Of a DNA stretch of 64,000 bases, positions 1 to 9,879 are shown piece by piece. Each line of letters starts with the position of its first letter. The stretch's first letter is position 1. The notes under the pieces are model-generated. The model ran no database searches. It worked only from the letters and a program-made list of their open reading frames with translations, and was not told the origin of the DNA. Source of the stretch: Arcobacter sp. (GTDB lineage Bacteria; Campylobacterota; Campylobacteria; Campylobacterales; Arcobacteraceae); the NCBI GenBank assembly GCA_002869565.1, contig PKUJ01000027.1, positions 98,368 through 162,367 on the forward strand, in the 5' to 3' direction. The translations under genes and the position numbers were made by a program.

Positions 1-765
1 GTGATCTTTTTCTTCTGGAGTAAGTAATGCAATATGTCTATTTATAACTTTCAATAATTCAGGATAATCTTTTCTAATCATAAAAGATATTTCTATATTA
101 TCTCTACTTGTACCCGCAATTTTAAGATTTGCATATCCATTAATTGATATAAGATGTGCAATCACTGGCAAAATATCAACTACGGCATCAACTTCCCTTG
201 CACTTAAAAGTTTTAAGGCTTCTTCTGTATTTTTTACTTCAACAAAATTTATTTTTGGGTATAACTTTTTCATTACTAAAAAAGAACTATAGTTTTCTCC
301 TACTGCAACTTTCATGCCTTCTAAAAATGAACCATCAGGGATAAATCTTTTGTCAAAGAGCGTAGCAAAAGCTATAGGAAAGGATATATAAGGAGTAGAA
401 AAAAGTGCATAATTTGTTTTTTTCATATCAAAAGTTGTACCAAGTGTAATATCTGACTGTTTAGTTTGGATTTCATCTAATACTTCATTCCAATCTTTTG
501 AGATTTTTGTATTAGTACTTAAATTAGCTCTTGTTTTAATTAAGTTCCAAAAATCAATTGCTATGCCAGAGATTTTTTCATCATCGTCAAACATATTAAT
601 TGGTGCCCAAGTTTTTGACGTGATAACATTAATTTTAGTTTTCTTTATAAATTCTGCTTCTTGAGGAGTTAATTTAACATATTCATTTTGAATCAGATCA
701 TTATTTTTGGCATTTAGAATAGTTATTAAAAATGATATTAATATTAATGTAATCTTTACTTTCAA
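1..765 (-). CDS. N-terminal part of a membrane-bound solute-sensing protein with an SBP_bac_3 (PBPb) domain; runs off left edge
   Basis: The reverse strand is open from a TTG at 765 to the window edge (255 codons). A short hydrophobic signal or anchor segment (about residues 4-16) is followed by one periplasmic solute-binding domain (about 35-250), with features such as SKTWAPINMF, GIAIDFWNLI and VVDILPVIAHL. It is clearly similar to the second binding domain of the histidine kinase at 25513, so the missing part is probably a transmembrane segment plus a signalling domain (kinase or GGDEF). That is inference, as only the sensor is visible. TTG is the only plausible start I see near the signal peptide, and the ribosome-binding site is weak. 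It lies 39 bp downstream of the DUF309 gene on the same strand. Confidence 0.8.
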   Translation of the reverse strand, partial: MKVKITLILISFLITILNAKNNDLIQNEYVKLTPQEAEFIKKTKINVITSKTWAPINMFDDDEKISGIAIDFWNLIKTRANLSTNTKISKDWNEVLDEIQTKQSDITLGTTFDMKKTNYALFSTPYISFPIAFATLFDKRFIPDGSFLEGMKVAVGENYSSFLVMKKLYPKINFVEVKNTEEALKLLSAREVDAVVDILPVIAHLISINGYANLKIAGTSRDNIEISFMIRKDYPELLKVINRHIALLTPEEKDH

Positions 766-804
766 TTTTTTGCCTTTTTGGCATTAATAATATCTAAAAA
801 TAAC

Positions 805-1146
805 TTATTTTATATTATGATTTTTTTTAATAAGTAAATCCCTCGCAATATGATATTTACCAAGATTATCAAGATTAACACTATCAAGTAGGGGTTTATA
901 TTTTTTGAATACAGGCCATACTTTTTTATATGCATTAGGTTTATTTTTTATAAAATATAAAGCTAAAGCAGTAGCTCCATTTATTAATCCTTGTAATGCT
1001 TTTGCTTTATCTTTTTCTCCATTTTTTTTAAAGTTTTTCCAATCTTCTTCTAATAGTTCATGGGCTTCGATATAAAGTTCATTTTCTACTGCATAAATAA
1101 ATCGATCAATTGCTAAAGGTTGAGAAAAAATTGTTTTATCATACAT
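805..1146 (-). CDS. DUF309 family protein
   Basis: A 113-residue soluble helical protein. It carries the DUF309 hallmarks HELLEEDWK (about residues 29-37) and the alanine/glycine-rich helix KALQGLINGATALALY (about 48-63). The biochemical role of the family is not established. The gene begins 4 bp after the uvrA stop on the same strand, so it is probably co-transcribed and may be translationally coupled to uvrA. No signal peptide or membrane segment is present. The family call is good and the function is unknown. Confidence 0.75.
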   Translation of the reverse strand: MYDKTIFSQPLAIDRFIYAVENELYIEAHELLEEDWKNFKKNGEKDKAKALQGLINGATALALYFIKNKPNAYKKVWPVFKKYKPLLDSVNLDNLGKYHIARDLLIKKNHNIK

Positions 1147-1150
1147 ATTT

Positions 1151-3961
1151 TTATGCTAATTCTTTTTCCAAATAATAACCTGTATATGAACCAGTTTCTT
1201 TGTGAGTTTTAGCTAATTGTTCAGGTGTGCCTTCTGCAACAATTTGTCCACCTTTATTACCACCTTCTGGACCCATGTCAATTACCCAATCAGAGTTTTT
1301 AACAATATCAAGGTTATGTTCAATTACAAGTACAGAGTTTCCTACTTCTACTAAGTGGTGAAGAACTTTTGTAAGTCTATCAACATCTGCAAAATGCAAT
1401 CCTGTTGTTGGTTCATCTAAAATATATAAGGTATTCCCTGTATCTTTTTTACTAAGTTCTTTTGATAATTTAATTCTTTGAGCTTCTCCACCTGAAAGGG
1501 TAACTGCATTTTGTCCAAGTGTAATATATCCTAAACCTACATCTGAAAGTGTTTGAAGTTTTGCATGTAATTTAGGAACTTTCATAAAAAATTGTAAAGC
1601 TTCATCAACACTCATATTTAATACATCAGAAATACTTTTCCCTTTGTATAAAATCTCTAGAGTTTGAGCATTATATCTTTTACCTTGACAATCATCACAT
1701 TTAACCATAATATCTGGTAAGAAGTGCATTTCTATTTTAATTTCACCTTCTCCCTGACATTTTTCACATCTTCCACCTTTTACATTAAAAGAGAATCGAC
1801 CTATTTTATAACCTCTAAGACTAGCTTCTTTAGTTTTAGAAAATATTAATCTAAGTTCATCCATTAGTCCTGTGTATGTTGCTGGATTTGAACGAGGTGT
1901 TCTTCCAATTGGTGATTGATCTAAATAAATTACTTTATCAAGTTTTTCTAATCCTTCAATTTCTACGCCATCTACTTTTTTAACTTTTCTTGCATGGTTA
2001 AGTAATTCTTTTGCTACAGGAAGTAGGGTTTGTAAAATAAGTGAAGATTTACCACTTCCTGATACACCTGTTATTGCACAAAGATTTTTAAGTGGAATCT
2101 GTACATCAAGATTTTCAATATTATTGATATTTACATTTTTAATTTTTATGAAATCTTCTTGAGGGCGATTGTGTACATATTCGATTTTCTTCTCACCATT
2201 TAAATATTTAGCAGTTAGAGTTTTAGCTTTATGCATTTTTGCTAATGTTCCTGCAAATACAATCTCTCCACCATATTTACCAGCATTTGGACCAATATCA
2301 ACAATAAAATCAGCCGCTTCAATGGTCTCTTTATAATGTTCTACAACAATAACTGAGTTTCCTTTTTCTTGTAAAGCTCTTAATGTTTTGATTAGTTTAC
2401 TTGTATCTCTTTCATGAAGACCAATTGATGGCTCGTCAAGTACATACATAACTCCTGTAAGTCCTGAACCAATTTGTGAAGCTACTCTAATTCTTTGAGC
2501 TTCTCCACCTGAAATACTTCTTGCATCACGTCCTAATGTTATGTATCCAAGACCTACATCATTTAAAAAGAAAATTCTTTCACGTATTTCTTTTAATATT
2601 GGAGCGGAAATCATTTTATATTGATCATTTAAATAATCAAAGTTTTTTTCATCTTGGAAAAATGCATGCGCATCTTCAATTGGTTTATTAATTATTTCAG
2701 AAATGGTTTTTTGTGCCACAAAAACATTTTGAGAAGAGGGTTTAAGTCTATTCCCTCCACAATCTGAACATGTTTTTTCAGTCATATATTCAGCCATTTC
2801 TTTTTCATCTTTTATCATATCATAGGCGATTTTTACAATACCTTCCCATTTTCTTGTAAGTCTATGTCTTTTCCAAGTGAATTTTGCTTCTTCAACACCA
2901 CCATGTAAAATTCCTTTTTGCAGATGCTGTGGTAACTCTTTAAATGGGATAGTAATATCAATACCAGCCGCTTCACAGTAGGCTATAAGCATTTTAAAGT
3001 AATATCCTTTATTGAACCCATATATAACTTTTATGGCACCTTCTTCAAGTGGTAACTCTTCATTTATTACTTTTTTCATGTCAAGAGCATATCTAATTCC
3101 CAATCCATCACATGAAGAACATGCTCCTTTTGGAGAGTTAAATGAGAAAGATAGGGGTTCTAAAGGTTCAAATGAAATTTTACAATCAAAACAAGCCATG
3201 TGTTCTGAATAGTGAATGTGTTTAGGCGTGTCAACTTCTTCATGGTTTAAAATTTCAATTTCAAGTTCTCCAAAACTCTCTTTAAGACCCTTTTCAACGT
3301 CTTGTGCAATCCTTTCTTTGTTGTCACTTTTAATAACCACTCTATCGATAACCACTTTAATTGTATGCATTTGTGTCTTTGCAAGCTCTACATCTTCATC
3401 AAGTCTTACCATTACACCGTCAACCATAGCTCTTACATAACCTTTTCCTCTAAGACTTTCAAGTAAGTCTGCAAAGGTACCTTTTTTTCTGTTAATTAAA
3501 GGTGCTAACATTACAATTTTAGAATTTTCTGGAAGTTTTAATACTTGATCAATAACGTCAGATGCGCTCATTTGAGAAATTGGTTTTCCACATTTATGAC
3601 AATGTTGTTTTCCAATTCTTGCATATAAAAGTCTAAAATAATCATAAACTTCTGTAATGGTACCCACAGTTGAACGTGGATTTTTTGAAGTTGTTTTTTG
3701 ATCAATTGCAATTGCTGGAGTTAAACCTTCTATTCTTTCAACGTCAGGTTTACCCACTTTATCTAAGAATTGTCTTGCATATGCTGATAATGATTCGATA
3801 TATCTTCTTTGACCTTCTGCATAAAGTGTGTCAAATGCTAGTGTTGATTTACCCGAGCCTGATAGTCCTGTAAATACAACAAGTTTATTTTTTGGTATCT
3901 CTAAATTGATGTTCTTTAAGTTGTTCTCTTTTGCATTAAATATCTTGATTTTGTCTTGCAT
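1151..3961 (-). CDS. uvrA: UvrABC excision nuclease subunit A
   Basis: DNA damage-recognition ATPase of nucleotide excision repair, which loads UvrB onto lesions. The 936 residues match the usual UvrA length. Two ABC ATPase modules are visible: Walker A GLSGSGKST near residue 32 and GVSGSGKSS near 637, with LSGGEAQRI signatures in each half. Paired CxxC zinc sites include CHKCG near 121 and CEKCQGEGE in the second half. The start ATG gives the canonical N-terminus with the first Walker loop about 30 residues in. It is followed 4 bp later by the DUF309 gene. Upstream, a divergent aconitase-like gene starts about 110 bp away. No anomaly seen. Confidence 0.97.
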   Translation of the reverse strand: MQDKIKIFNAKENNLKNINLEIPKNKLVVFTGLSGSGKSTLAFDTLYAEGQRRYIESLSAYARQFLDKVGKPDVERIEGLTPAIAIDQKTTSKNPRSTVGTITEVYDYFRLLYARIGKQHCHKCGKPISQMSASDVIDQVLKLPENSKIVMLAPLINRKKGTFADLLESLRGKGYVRAMVDGVMVRLDEDVELAKTQMHTIKVVIDRVVIKSDNKERIAQDVEKGLKESFGELEIEILNHEEVDTPKHIHYSEHMACFDCKISFEPLEPLSFSFNSPKGACSSCDGLGIRYALDMKKVINEELPLEEGAIKVIYGFNKGYYFKMLIAYCEAAGIDITIPFKELPQHLQKGILHGGVEEAKFTWKRHRLTRKWEGIVKIAYDMIKDEKEMAEYMTEKTCSDCGGNRLKPSSQNVFVAQKTISEIINKPIEDAHAFFQDEKNFDYLNDQYKMISAPILKEIRERIFFLNDVGLGYITLGRDARSISGGEAQRIRVASQIGSGLTGVMYVLDEPSIGLHERDTSKLIKTLRALQEKGNSVIVVEHYKETIEAADFIVDIGPNAGKYGGEIVFAGTLAKMHKAKTLTAKYLNGEKKIEYVHNRPQEDFIKIKNVNINNIENLDVQIPLKNLCAITGVSGSGKSSLILQTLLPVAKELLNHARKVKKVDGVEIEGLEKLDKVIYLDQSPIGRTPRSNPATYTGLMDELRLIFSKTKEASLRGYKIGRFSFNVKGGRCEKCQGEGEIKIEMHFLPDIMVKCDDCQGKRYNAQTLEILYKGKSISDVLNMSVDEALQFFMKVPKLHAKLQTLSDVGLGYITLGQNAVTLSGGEAQRIKLSKELSKKDTGNTLYILDEPTTGLHFADVDRLTKVLHHLVEVGNSVLVIEHNLDIVKNSDWVIDMGPEGGNKGGQIVAEGTPEQLAKTHKETGSYTGYYLEKELA

Positions 3962-4074
3962 AATAATAAAGCCTTTGAATTTTTGAAGCTGGTATTATAT
4001 CATAATAAAATATTAAAGAATGATTTGCTATCTTACTAACAATTTAAATTTGGATTTTCTAAAGGTTTTATGTT

Positions 4075-6564
4075 TTGAATATAATAAATAGTTTTGAAAT
4101 AGAGAATGAAACATTCTATTTCTATGATATAAATAAGGTTATAGATACTAACCAAAAATTAAAAAAATTGCCAATAATTTTAAAAATATTATTAGAATCA
4201 AATCTTAGATATTCAAAAGATGAAATAGAATTTAACAAAATATTGAATATTTTTACCCATAGAATGAATTCACAAATTAATTTTTATCCTTCTCGTATTG
4301 TTATGCAAAATATTACTGGAATATCAAATCTTGTGGATTTAGCGTCTATTCGAGATATAGTTAAATCAGAAAATGGAAATGTAGATAATATAAACCCACA
4401 GATTATAGTTGATTTGATAATAGATCAATCTTTACAAGAAAATGTTTCTGAATATGACACAGAAGTTTATGAGTTTGTGAAATGGGCTAAAAATGCTTTT
4501 TCTAAGTTAAGAGTTATTCCTCCTGGTTCGGGAGTTTATAATAGAATAAATTTTGAATATTTATCAACAATTTTACATTTAGAGAAAAAAGATGAAAAAT
4601 TCATTTTATACCCAGAAACTATAATTTCAGCAGATTCTAATACTAATATGTCTAATTCATTTGGAGTGCTTGGACTTCCTTTGGATGGTATTGATATTTT
4701 GTCAACTATTCTTGGTCATCCGATAACTTTGACTCTTCCTAAAGTTCTTGGGGTAAATATTTATGGAGATTTAAAAGAAGGGCTTACATCATCTGATTTA
4801 GTATGGGCTTTAATAAATAAATTAAAAGAGTATGGATTAAAAGGGGAGCTTGTAGAATTTTATGGAGAAGGATTAAAATATATTACTTTGGAAGATAGGT
4901 CACTAATCTCTAATATGGCGCCAGAATATGGTTCTAGATGCTCTTTTTTTACAATAGATGATAAAACTATCTCATATTTTAATAAAACAAGAGATACAGA
5001 GGATTATGGAAAATTAATTAAAGTTTATTTAGAAAAACAGTCTTTGTATAATAGTAATGATGAATTAGATTATGACGAGACTTTAGATTTTGATTTATTA
5101 ATACTAAGCCCAAAAATAAATGGTCCCAAAAAAGTACAAGATATTGTTGATATAAATAGTTTAAAAGAGTTATCTATTATAAATAAAACAAGTAGCTTAA
5201 AAGATATGGATATTGTATTGTCAGAAATTAATTCTTCTAAGACTACTTCAAGTCTATATTTGTTGATACATGCGGCATTAGTTGCTAAAAAAGCTTTGGA
5301 GTTTGGACTTAAGTTTAATAGAAATATTAAAGCTTCTTTTTGTTTGGATTCTTCTTTTATTAAAGACTATTTAGAAAGGTTTGACTTATTAAAATATTTT
5401 GAATCTTTAGGATTTAATATTTTATCTTGTAAGAATTTATTAGATTTAGATCCAGATATTGAATCTCAAATAAAAAATTTTAATTTAAATGTATCTTCTG
5501 TTACTTCTGAAGACAATAACTTTGAGAAAAAGAAACATTCCTTAGTTAAATCCAATTATTTAATGTCTCCTTCTCTTGTAATAACTTATTCCTTAGTTGG
5601 AACAATGAAGTTTGATATTTATTCAGACGTAATTGGTGTTATTGATGATAAAGATATTCATTTATCTGACTTATGGCCTAGTCAATTGGAAATAGGTAAT
5701 TATTTACAAGAAATAAATAACACTTTATATAAAGAAGTATATAAAGATATTTTTAGAGGAAAAGAATTTTGGCAGAAGTTAATTGTTTCAAAAAATAATA
5801 CTTTTGATTGGAATAATAATTCAACATATATTCAAGGTTCAAAATTTATTGAAGATACAAATCTGGAAAGAATCGAGATAAAAAATGCAGGAATTTTAGC
5901 TTTATTATCAGATTCAATTTCAACTAATGACATTTCTACTTTTGGACAAATATCTTTATACTCTTCATCTTCAAAATATTTAGAAAATAAAGGAGTGAAA
6001 TCTTTTGAGTATAAATCTTTTGAGAGCAGAAGAGCTAATGCTGAAGTTATGGTACGTGGAATTTTTGATAGTAGTAATCTTCAAAATCAAATGGTCTCAA
6101 AAGAGGGCGGTTATACTATGGATTACGAAAGCGGTGAAATTGTATCTATATATGATAAAGCACAAAAATTCAAAGAAATAAATAGACCTCTTGTAATATT
6201 TGCAGGTTCTGATTATGGAAAAGGAAAACCTAAAGATTGGGCAGTAAAAGGAATAAAACTTTTAGGAGTTAGGGCAATTATTGCAAAATCATTTGATGAA
6301 ATTCACAAATCAAATTTAATCTCACTTGGGATTTTACCTTTAGAATTTATTGATGATGATATAGAAAGCTTGAAATTAAAAGGTTATGAAGGTATTACTA
6401 TAAAATCAGATGGATTAAAAGCCGATTCTAAAATTAATATGATAATACATAAGAAAGATAGAGATATTGAACTTGAATTAAAATGTAGGCTAGATAATGA
6501 TACTGAAGTTATATATTACAAAAATGGAGGGACTCTCTCTTTTTTATTAAAAAGTATCAGATAG
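4075..6564 (+). CDS. Aconitase-family (AcnA/IRP-like) protein lacking Fe-S ligands and catalytic residues
   Basis: The 829 residues follow AcnA/IRP aconitases end to end: FYPSRIVMQNITG (70-82), VIPPGSGVYNRINFEYL (147-163), GVLGLPLDGID (197-207), VEFYGEGL, MAPEYG, SRRANAEVM (651-659) and SNLISLGILPLEF (746-758). The catalytic apparatus is eroded. The IDHS motif reads IDQS (116-119) and GTDSHT reads SADSNT (185-190). The SCTNTSNPS loop has no cysteine (382-393), and the GCTTCIGN loop is deleted, leaving one Cys near 452. TDHISP reads TNDIST (617-622) and GSSRDWAAKG reads GKPKDWAVKG (717-726). A 4Fe-4S cluster and hydratase activity are therefore unlikely. A structural, regulatory or RNA-binding role is only a guess. 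The TTG start has AAAGG 9 nt upstream and gives the expected N-terminus. Confidence 0.85.
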   Translation: MNIINSFEIENETFYFYDINKVIDTNQKLKKLPIILKILLESNLRYSKDEIEFNKILNIFTHRMNSQINFYPSRIVMQNITGISNLVDLASIRDIVKSENGNVDNINPQIIVDLIIDQSLQENVSEYDTEVYEFVKWAKNAFSKLRVIPPGSGVYNRINFEYLSTILHLEKKDEKFILYPETIISADSNTNMSNSFGVLGLPLDGIDILSTILGHPITLTLPKVLGVNIYGDLKEGLTSSDLVWALINKLKEYGLKGELVEFYGEGLKYITLEDRSLISNMAPEYGSRCSFFTIDDKTISYFNKTRDTEDYGKLIKVYLEKQSLYNSNDELDYDETLDFDLLILSPKINGPKKVQDIVDINSLKELSIINKTSSLKDMDIVLSEINSSKTTSSLYLLIHAALVAKKALEFGLKFNRNIKASFCLDSSFIKDYLERFDLLKYFESLGFNILSCKNLLDLDPDIESQIKNFNLNVSSVTSEDNNFEKKKHSLVKSNYLMSPSLVITYSLVGTMKFDIYSDVIGVIDDKDIHLSDLWPSQLEIGNYLQEINNTLYKEVYKDIFRGKEFWQKLIVSKNNTFDWNNNSTYIQGSKFIEDTNLERIEIKNAGILALLSDSISTNDISTFGQISLYSSSSKYLENKGVKSFEYKSFESRRANAEVMVRGIFDSSNLQNQMVSKEGGYTMDYESGEIVSIYDKAQKFKEINRPLVIFAGSDYGKGKPKDWAVKGIKLLGVRAIIAKSFDEIHKSNLISLGILPLEFIDDDIESLKLKGYEGITIKSDGLKADSKINMIIHKKDRDIELELKCRLDNDTEVIYYKNGGTLSFLLKSIR

Positions 6565-7288
6565 TTTTATATAACATTGTTCCTAATATTAAAAAATTTA
6601 ATATTAAGATTGATTGTTTATAAGATACAGAAGGAGTTACATTTTTAGTTTTAATTCCAAAATATACACCAATTAAAGATGCAAATCCAACATTTAAACC
6701 TTGACTTAGTAACATCTCTCCACTAGCTGATAGCGATATAAATCCTGCTACTGATGAAAATATTACAAAAAATAGACTAAGACTTGTAGCTATCTTAATA
6801 TGATATTTCATAAAACCTACAAGTATTGGTATGAGCATAACTGCACCACCAACACCAATACTCATTGCAATAACTCCAACAATAAAACCTACTATAAAGA
6901 GTACAAACTTACTATGTTTTTTTACATCTTCTTTTGATTCAGCAGGGGATATGAATATTTTTATAATGGATAGGATGATTATAAGTATAAATAAATATTG
7001 TAAAAATTCATTTGATACCATAGAGTGAACAAAACTATTTTGAAGTCCACCTACAAAACCACCAAGACCTAAAACAAATCCATCTTTAAAAAGACCTGAT
7101 GTTTTTTTTGAGTTTAAAAAAGAACCATAAATAGAACTAAATACCATTTGTACAATTGAAATTGCAATGGCTTCTTTCATTACATATCCAGCTGTTACTA
7201 GCATTGGAACAAGGACCATTCCTCCTCCAAGCCCAAAAAAACCAGATACAAATCCAGTAATTATTCCAAATATGATTAGTTCTGTCAT
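6557..7288 (-). CDS. TSUP family (TauE/SafE) membrane permease
   Basis: A 243-residue integral membrane protein with about eight hydrophobic segments in two homologous halves. Each half opens with the glycine-rich TSUP signature (GFVSGFFGLGGGMVLVPML near residue 12; GVIAMSIGVGGAVMLIPIL near 138). Family members move sulfite, sulfoacetate, taurine or other small organosulfur anions across the inner membrane; the substrate cannot be read here. It is the last gene of the ubiX-to-cysE series, 7 bp after cysE, and its 3' end overlaps the convergent aconitase-like gene by 8 bp. Position next to cysE fits sulfur metabolism but does not prove it. Confidence 0.85.
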   Translation of the reverse strand: MTELIIFGIITGFVSGFFGLGGGMVLVPMLVTAGYVMKEAIAISIVQMVFSSIYGSFLNSKKTSGLFKDGFVLGLGGFVGGLQNSFVHSMVSNEFLQYLFILIIILSIIKIFISPAESKEDVKKHSKFVLFIVGFIVGVIAMSIGVGGAVMLIPILVGFMKYHIKIATSLSLFFVIFSSVAGFISLSASGEMLLSQGLNVGFASLIGVYFGIKTKNVTPSVSYKQSILILNFLILGTMLYKTI

Positions 7289-7295
7289 ATAATTA

Positions 7296-8078
7296 TTATT
7301 TTATTGAATTCATTGCACCAATAAATTTTTTATAGATACATTCTAAATCTTGATCTTCATTGCTTAAATCAATACCATCATGATCTTTTATTGCATGTTC
7401 TAATAAGGCAACCCTTTTTAATAAATATTCAAACATCTCTTTATTAATATCTGGTAGATCCCCATGATTTAGTCTTCCATTTTTATTATCTCTTTTAAGA
7501 ACTTTTGCGGGAACTCCAACTGCTGTAGAATTTTTTGGAACATCACAAATAACCACGGAGTTCGCACCAACTTTTCCATTTTTACCTACTGTAATATTCC
7601 CTAAAACTTTTGCACCACTTCCTATAACAGAATTAGCTTTTATTGTAGGATGTCGTTTCCCTTTATTTAAACTAACTCCACCTAAAGTAACACCTTGGTA
7701 AATTAAAACATCCTCTTCAATAATAGCTGTTTCACCAATAACTACACCAATTCCATGGTCAATAAATACTCTACGACCTATAGTTGCAGCAGGGTGAATA
7801 TCCATATTACATAGAAATTGAGTAAGACCCATAATTATTCTTGAAGTTATTTTGAAATTCTTTTTATAAAGCCTATGTGCCACTCTATGATTAATAATTG
7901 CCCAAACTCCTGGGTAGTTAAAAAATAACTCAAGATTTGAATTTAGAGCAGGGTCATTTAGTTTTGGAACTGAAAAATCTTCTTTGATTTGATTCCAAAG
8001 ACCTAATTTTCTATTCTCTTCTTCAATTGCTTCTATTTGTTCTTCAACCGTTTTTTCTTCTATTTTTGTTTCGCCCAT
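7296..8078 (-). CDS. cysE: Serine O-acetyltransferase
   Basis: Makes O-acetylserine from serine and acetyl-CoA, the first step of cysteine synthesis. An N-terminal helical region is followed by a left-handed beta-helix of hexapeptide repeats with the CysE signature DIHPAATIGRRVFIDHG and VVIGETA. The C-terminal part contains the typical GVPAKVLK. I place the start at the ATG at 8078, not the in-frame GTG at 8090. GGAG lies at a good distance before the ATG, and this start falls 2 bp after the speA stop. The longer C-terminal tail after the beta-helix (about 50 residues) is helical and acidic. Part of the ubiX-coaD-tmk-hisS-speA-cysE-TSUP series. Confidence 0.93.
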   Translation of the reverse strand: MGETKIEEKTVEEQIEAIEEENRKLGLWNQIKEDFSVPKLNDPALNSNLELFFNYPGVWAIINHRVAHRLYKKNFKITSRIIMGLTQFLCNMDIHPAATIGRRVFIDHGIGVVIGETAIIEEDVLIYQGVTLGGVSLNKGKRHPTIKANSVIGSGAKVLGNITVGKNGKVGANSVVICDVPKNSTAVGVPAKVLKRDNKNGRLNHGDLPDINKEMFEYLLKRVALLEHAIKDHDGIDLSNEDQDLECIYKKFIGAMNSIK

Positions 8079-8080
8079 TC

Positions 8081-9877
8081 TTAACTCCACGATGTTTTAA
8101 GATAACTATTTTCATTTAAATATTTTTTCAATATTTTATATGTATTATCATCTAAATTATTTTTTAGTATATTTTTAATTTCTTTTGTATCATAATCGAT
8201 ATCTTCTAATATATCAATAATAGTTTGAGTTTCTAAAATTTTCTCTAGTTTTAGTTCATTCTCTTCAAATACTACATTAACTTCTGTTGGGTGTGAAAAC
8301 AGATTATGTCTCATACCTAAGATATCCTGGTATGCCCCAACATGAAAAAATCCAATAAAATAATCTTCTTTTTCTAAATCTACATCATGTAAATAAAGAG
8401 GTTTTTCTGGATTAAATTCTATTTCTCCATCACTATCACAAGTTATATCCCAAAGGCTAGCACTTCTTGTTGGCTTTTTATCAAGATGTGTAATTGGCAT
8501 TATTGGAAATTCTTGTTGTATTCCCCAAAAATCAGGGAGTGATTGAAAAATAGAGAAGTTTAGTAAATATTTTTCTTGTATCTTATTATCAATTCTTTTT
8601 AGCTCTTCATAATCCTCAACTTCAAGAAGCCATATAGCTTTTTTGATGATTAAATTTGTAAGGATCTCTGCATTACTTCTATCTTCTAAATCAATATATC
8701 CCAAATCAAAAAGTTTTAAAAGTGATTCTAAGTGGTCAATACTATCATGCATAAACTCCAAAGCAGTTTTAGAATTTATATCATTGTATAACTCTCTTAA
8801 TTCTTCTATTAAAGGAGGATTTTTTTCTTTTAACCTTAAATTCTCAGCTTCATATTCAGCAGAAAATAGTTCTAAAACAGGTGTTATTAATATTGTTGAA
8901 GCAGCAGATATAAATCTTCCAGATTCTGTAAAAATATCTGGTTCATCTACGCCTTTTTGACGAGCAATATTTTTTAGTGTAAAGACAACATCATTTGCAA
9001 ATTCTTGTAGATGATATTGAGTACTTCTTTGGAATTGTGAATATTCAACAGCTAATCCCCCTCCAATATTAATGGCACTTAAATTATGTGCTCCTAAGTT
9101 TTTAAGCTCAGCATAGATGTGTCCTGATTCTTTTAGGGCATTTTTTAAAGGTTTGATTGTACTCATAGCTGAACCAATATGGAAATGAATCATCTTTAAA
9201 ATACCTGTTAAATTGTTTTTCTTAAGCATTTCAAAGGCTTCAAGAATTTCTGTTGAACTTAATCCAAATTTTGAATCAATACCCCCAGATTTTGCCCAAA
9301 CTCCACTACCACTATTGAAAAGTCTAACTCTAAGTCCTACATTTGGAGTTGGAAGAGAGGTTTCTTTTTCAACTTCTAGTATCATTTCTAGTTCATTTAA
9401 TCCTTCAATAATAACTGTGATATCATGACCCATCTTTTTTGCTATGAAAGCTAAATGAATCATCTCTTTATCTTTGAAACCATTTACTGTAATAGGTGCA
9501 CCCATTTTATTATAAGTCATTGCTAAAAATAGTTCAGCTTTACTTCCTGCTTCTAAACCATAATTATATTTTTCACCAGATTTAATTAATGGAAGTAAAA
9601 AGTTTGGAAGTTGATTCACTTTTAAAGGGAAAACTGCATTAAATTTCCCTTTATATTCATACTCATTAATTGCATTTCCAAAGAGAGTATATAACTTATC
9701 TATCTGTTTTTGCGTTATGTGAGGAAATCTAAAAAGTAAAGGACCTTTAAAATCTTGATCTCTAATTTCATTTACCATATTTATAAGAGCAGGCTTTGAG
9801 GCATGATTTAATTTTACTACTCCATCTTCAATAATAAAATTATCATCTGCCCAAATATCTATACCATAATTTTCCAA
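8081..9877 (-). CDS. speA: Biosynthetic arginine decarboxylase
   Basis: PLP-dependent fold-III decarboxylase converting arginine to agmatine for polyamine synthesis. The 598 residues are slightly short of the ~630-660 of enterobacterial SpeA. The PLP lysine lies in FPLKVNQ (about residue 85), with MIHFHIGS (about 233), INIGGGLAVEYS (about 270) and FTESGR (about 315) as cofactor and phosphate-binding segments. The helical insertion between the barrel and the C-terminal beta domain is present (about 345-430). It sits 2 bp after hisS and 2 bp before cysE, so it is co-transcribed with both. No lesion seen. Confidence 0.95.
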   Translation of the reverse strand: MENYGIDIWADDNFIIEDGVVKLNHASKPALINMVNEIRDQDFKGPLLFRFPHITQKQIDKLYTLFGNAINEYEYKGKFNAVFPLKVNQLPNFLLPLIKSGEKYNYGLEAGSKAELFLAMTYNKMGAPITVNGFKDKEMIHLAFIAKKMGHDITVIIEGLNELEMILEVEKETSLPTPNVGLRVRLFNSGSGVWAKSGGIDSKFGLSSTEILEAFEMLKKNNLTGILKMIHFHIGSAMSTIKPLKNALKESGHIYAELKNLGAHNLSAINIGGGLAVEYSQFQRSTQYHLQEFANDVVFTLKNIARQKGVDEPDIFTESGRFISAASTILITPVLELFSAEYEAENLRLKEKNPPLIEELRELYNDINSKTALEFMHDSIDHLESLLKLFDLGYIDLEDRSNAEILTNLIIKKAIWLLEVEDYEELKRIDNKIQEKYLLNFSIFQSLPDFWGIQQEFPIMPITHLDKKPTRSASLWDITCDSDGEIEFNPEKPLYLHDVDLEKEDYFIGFFHVGAYQDILGMRHNLFSHPTEVNVVFEENELKLEKILETQTIIDILEDIDYDTKEIKNILKNNLDDNTYKILKKYLNENSYLKTSWS

Positions 9878-9879
9878 TA

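Noticed and set aside
156-344. 62-codon plus-strand ORF
   Set aside because: Antisense to the well-supported solute-binding domain at 1-765.
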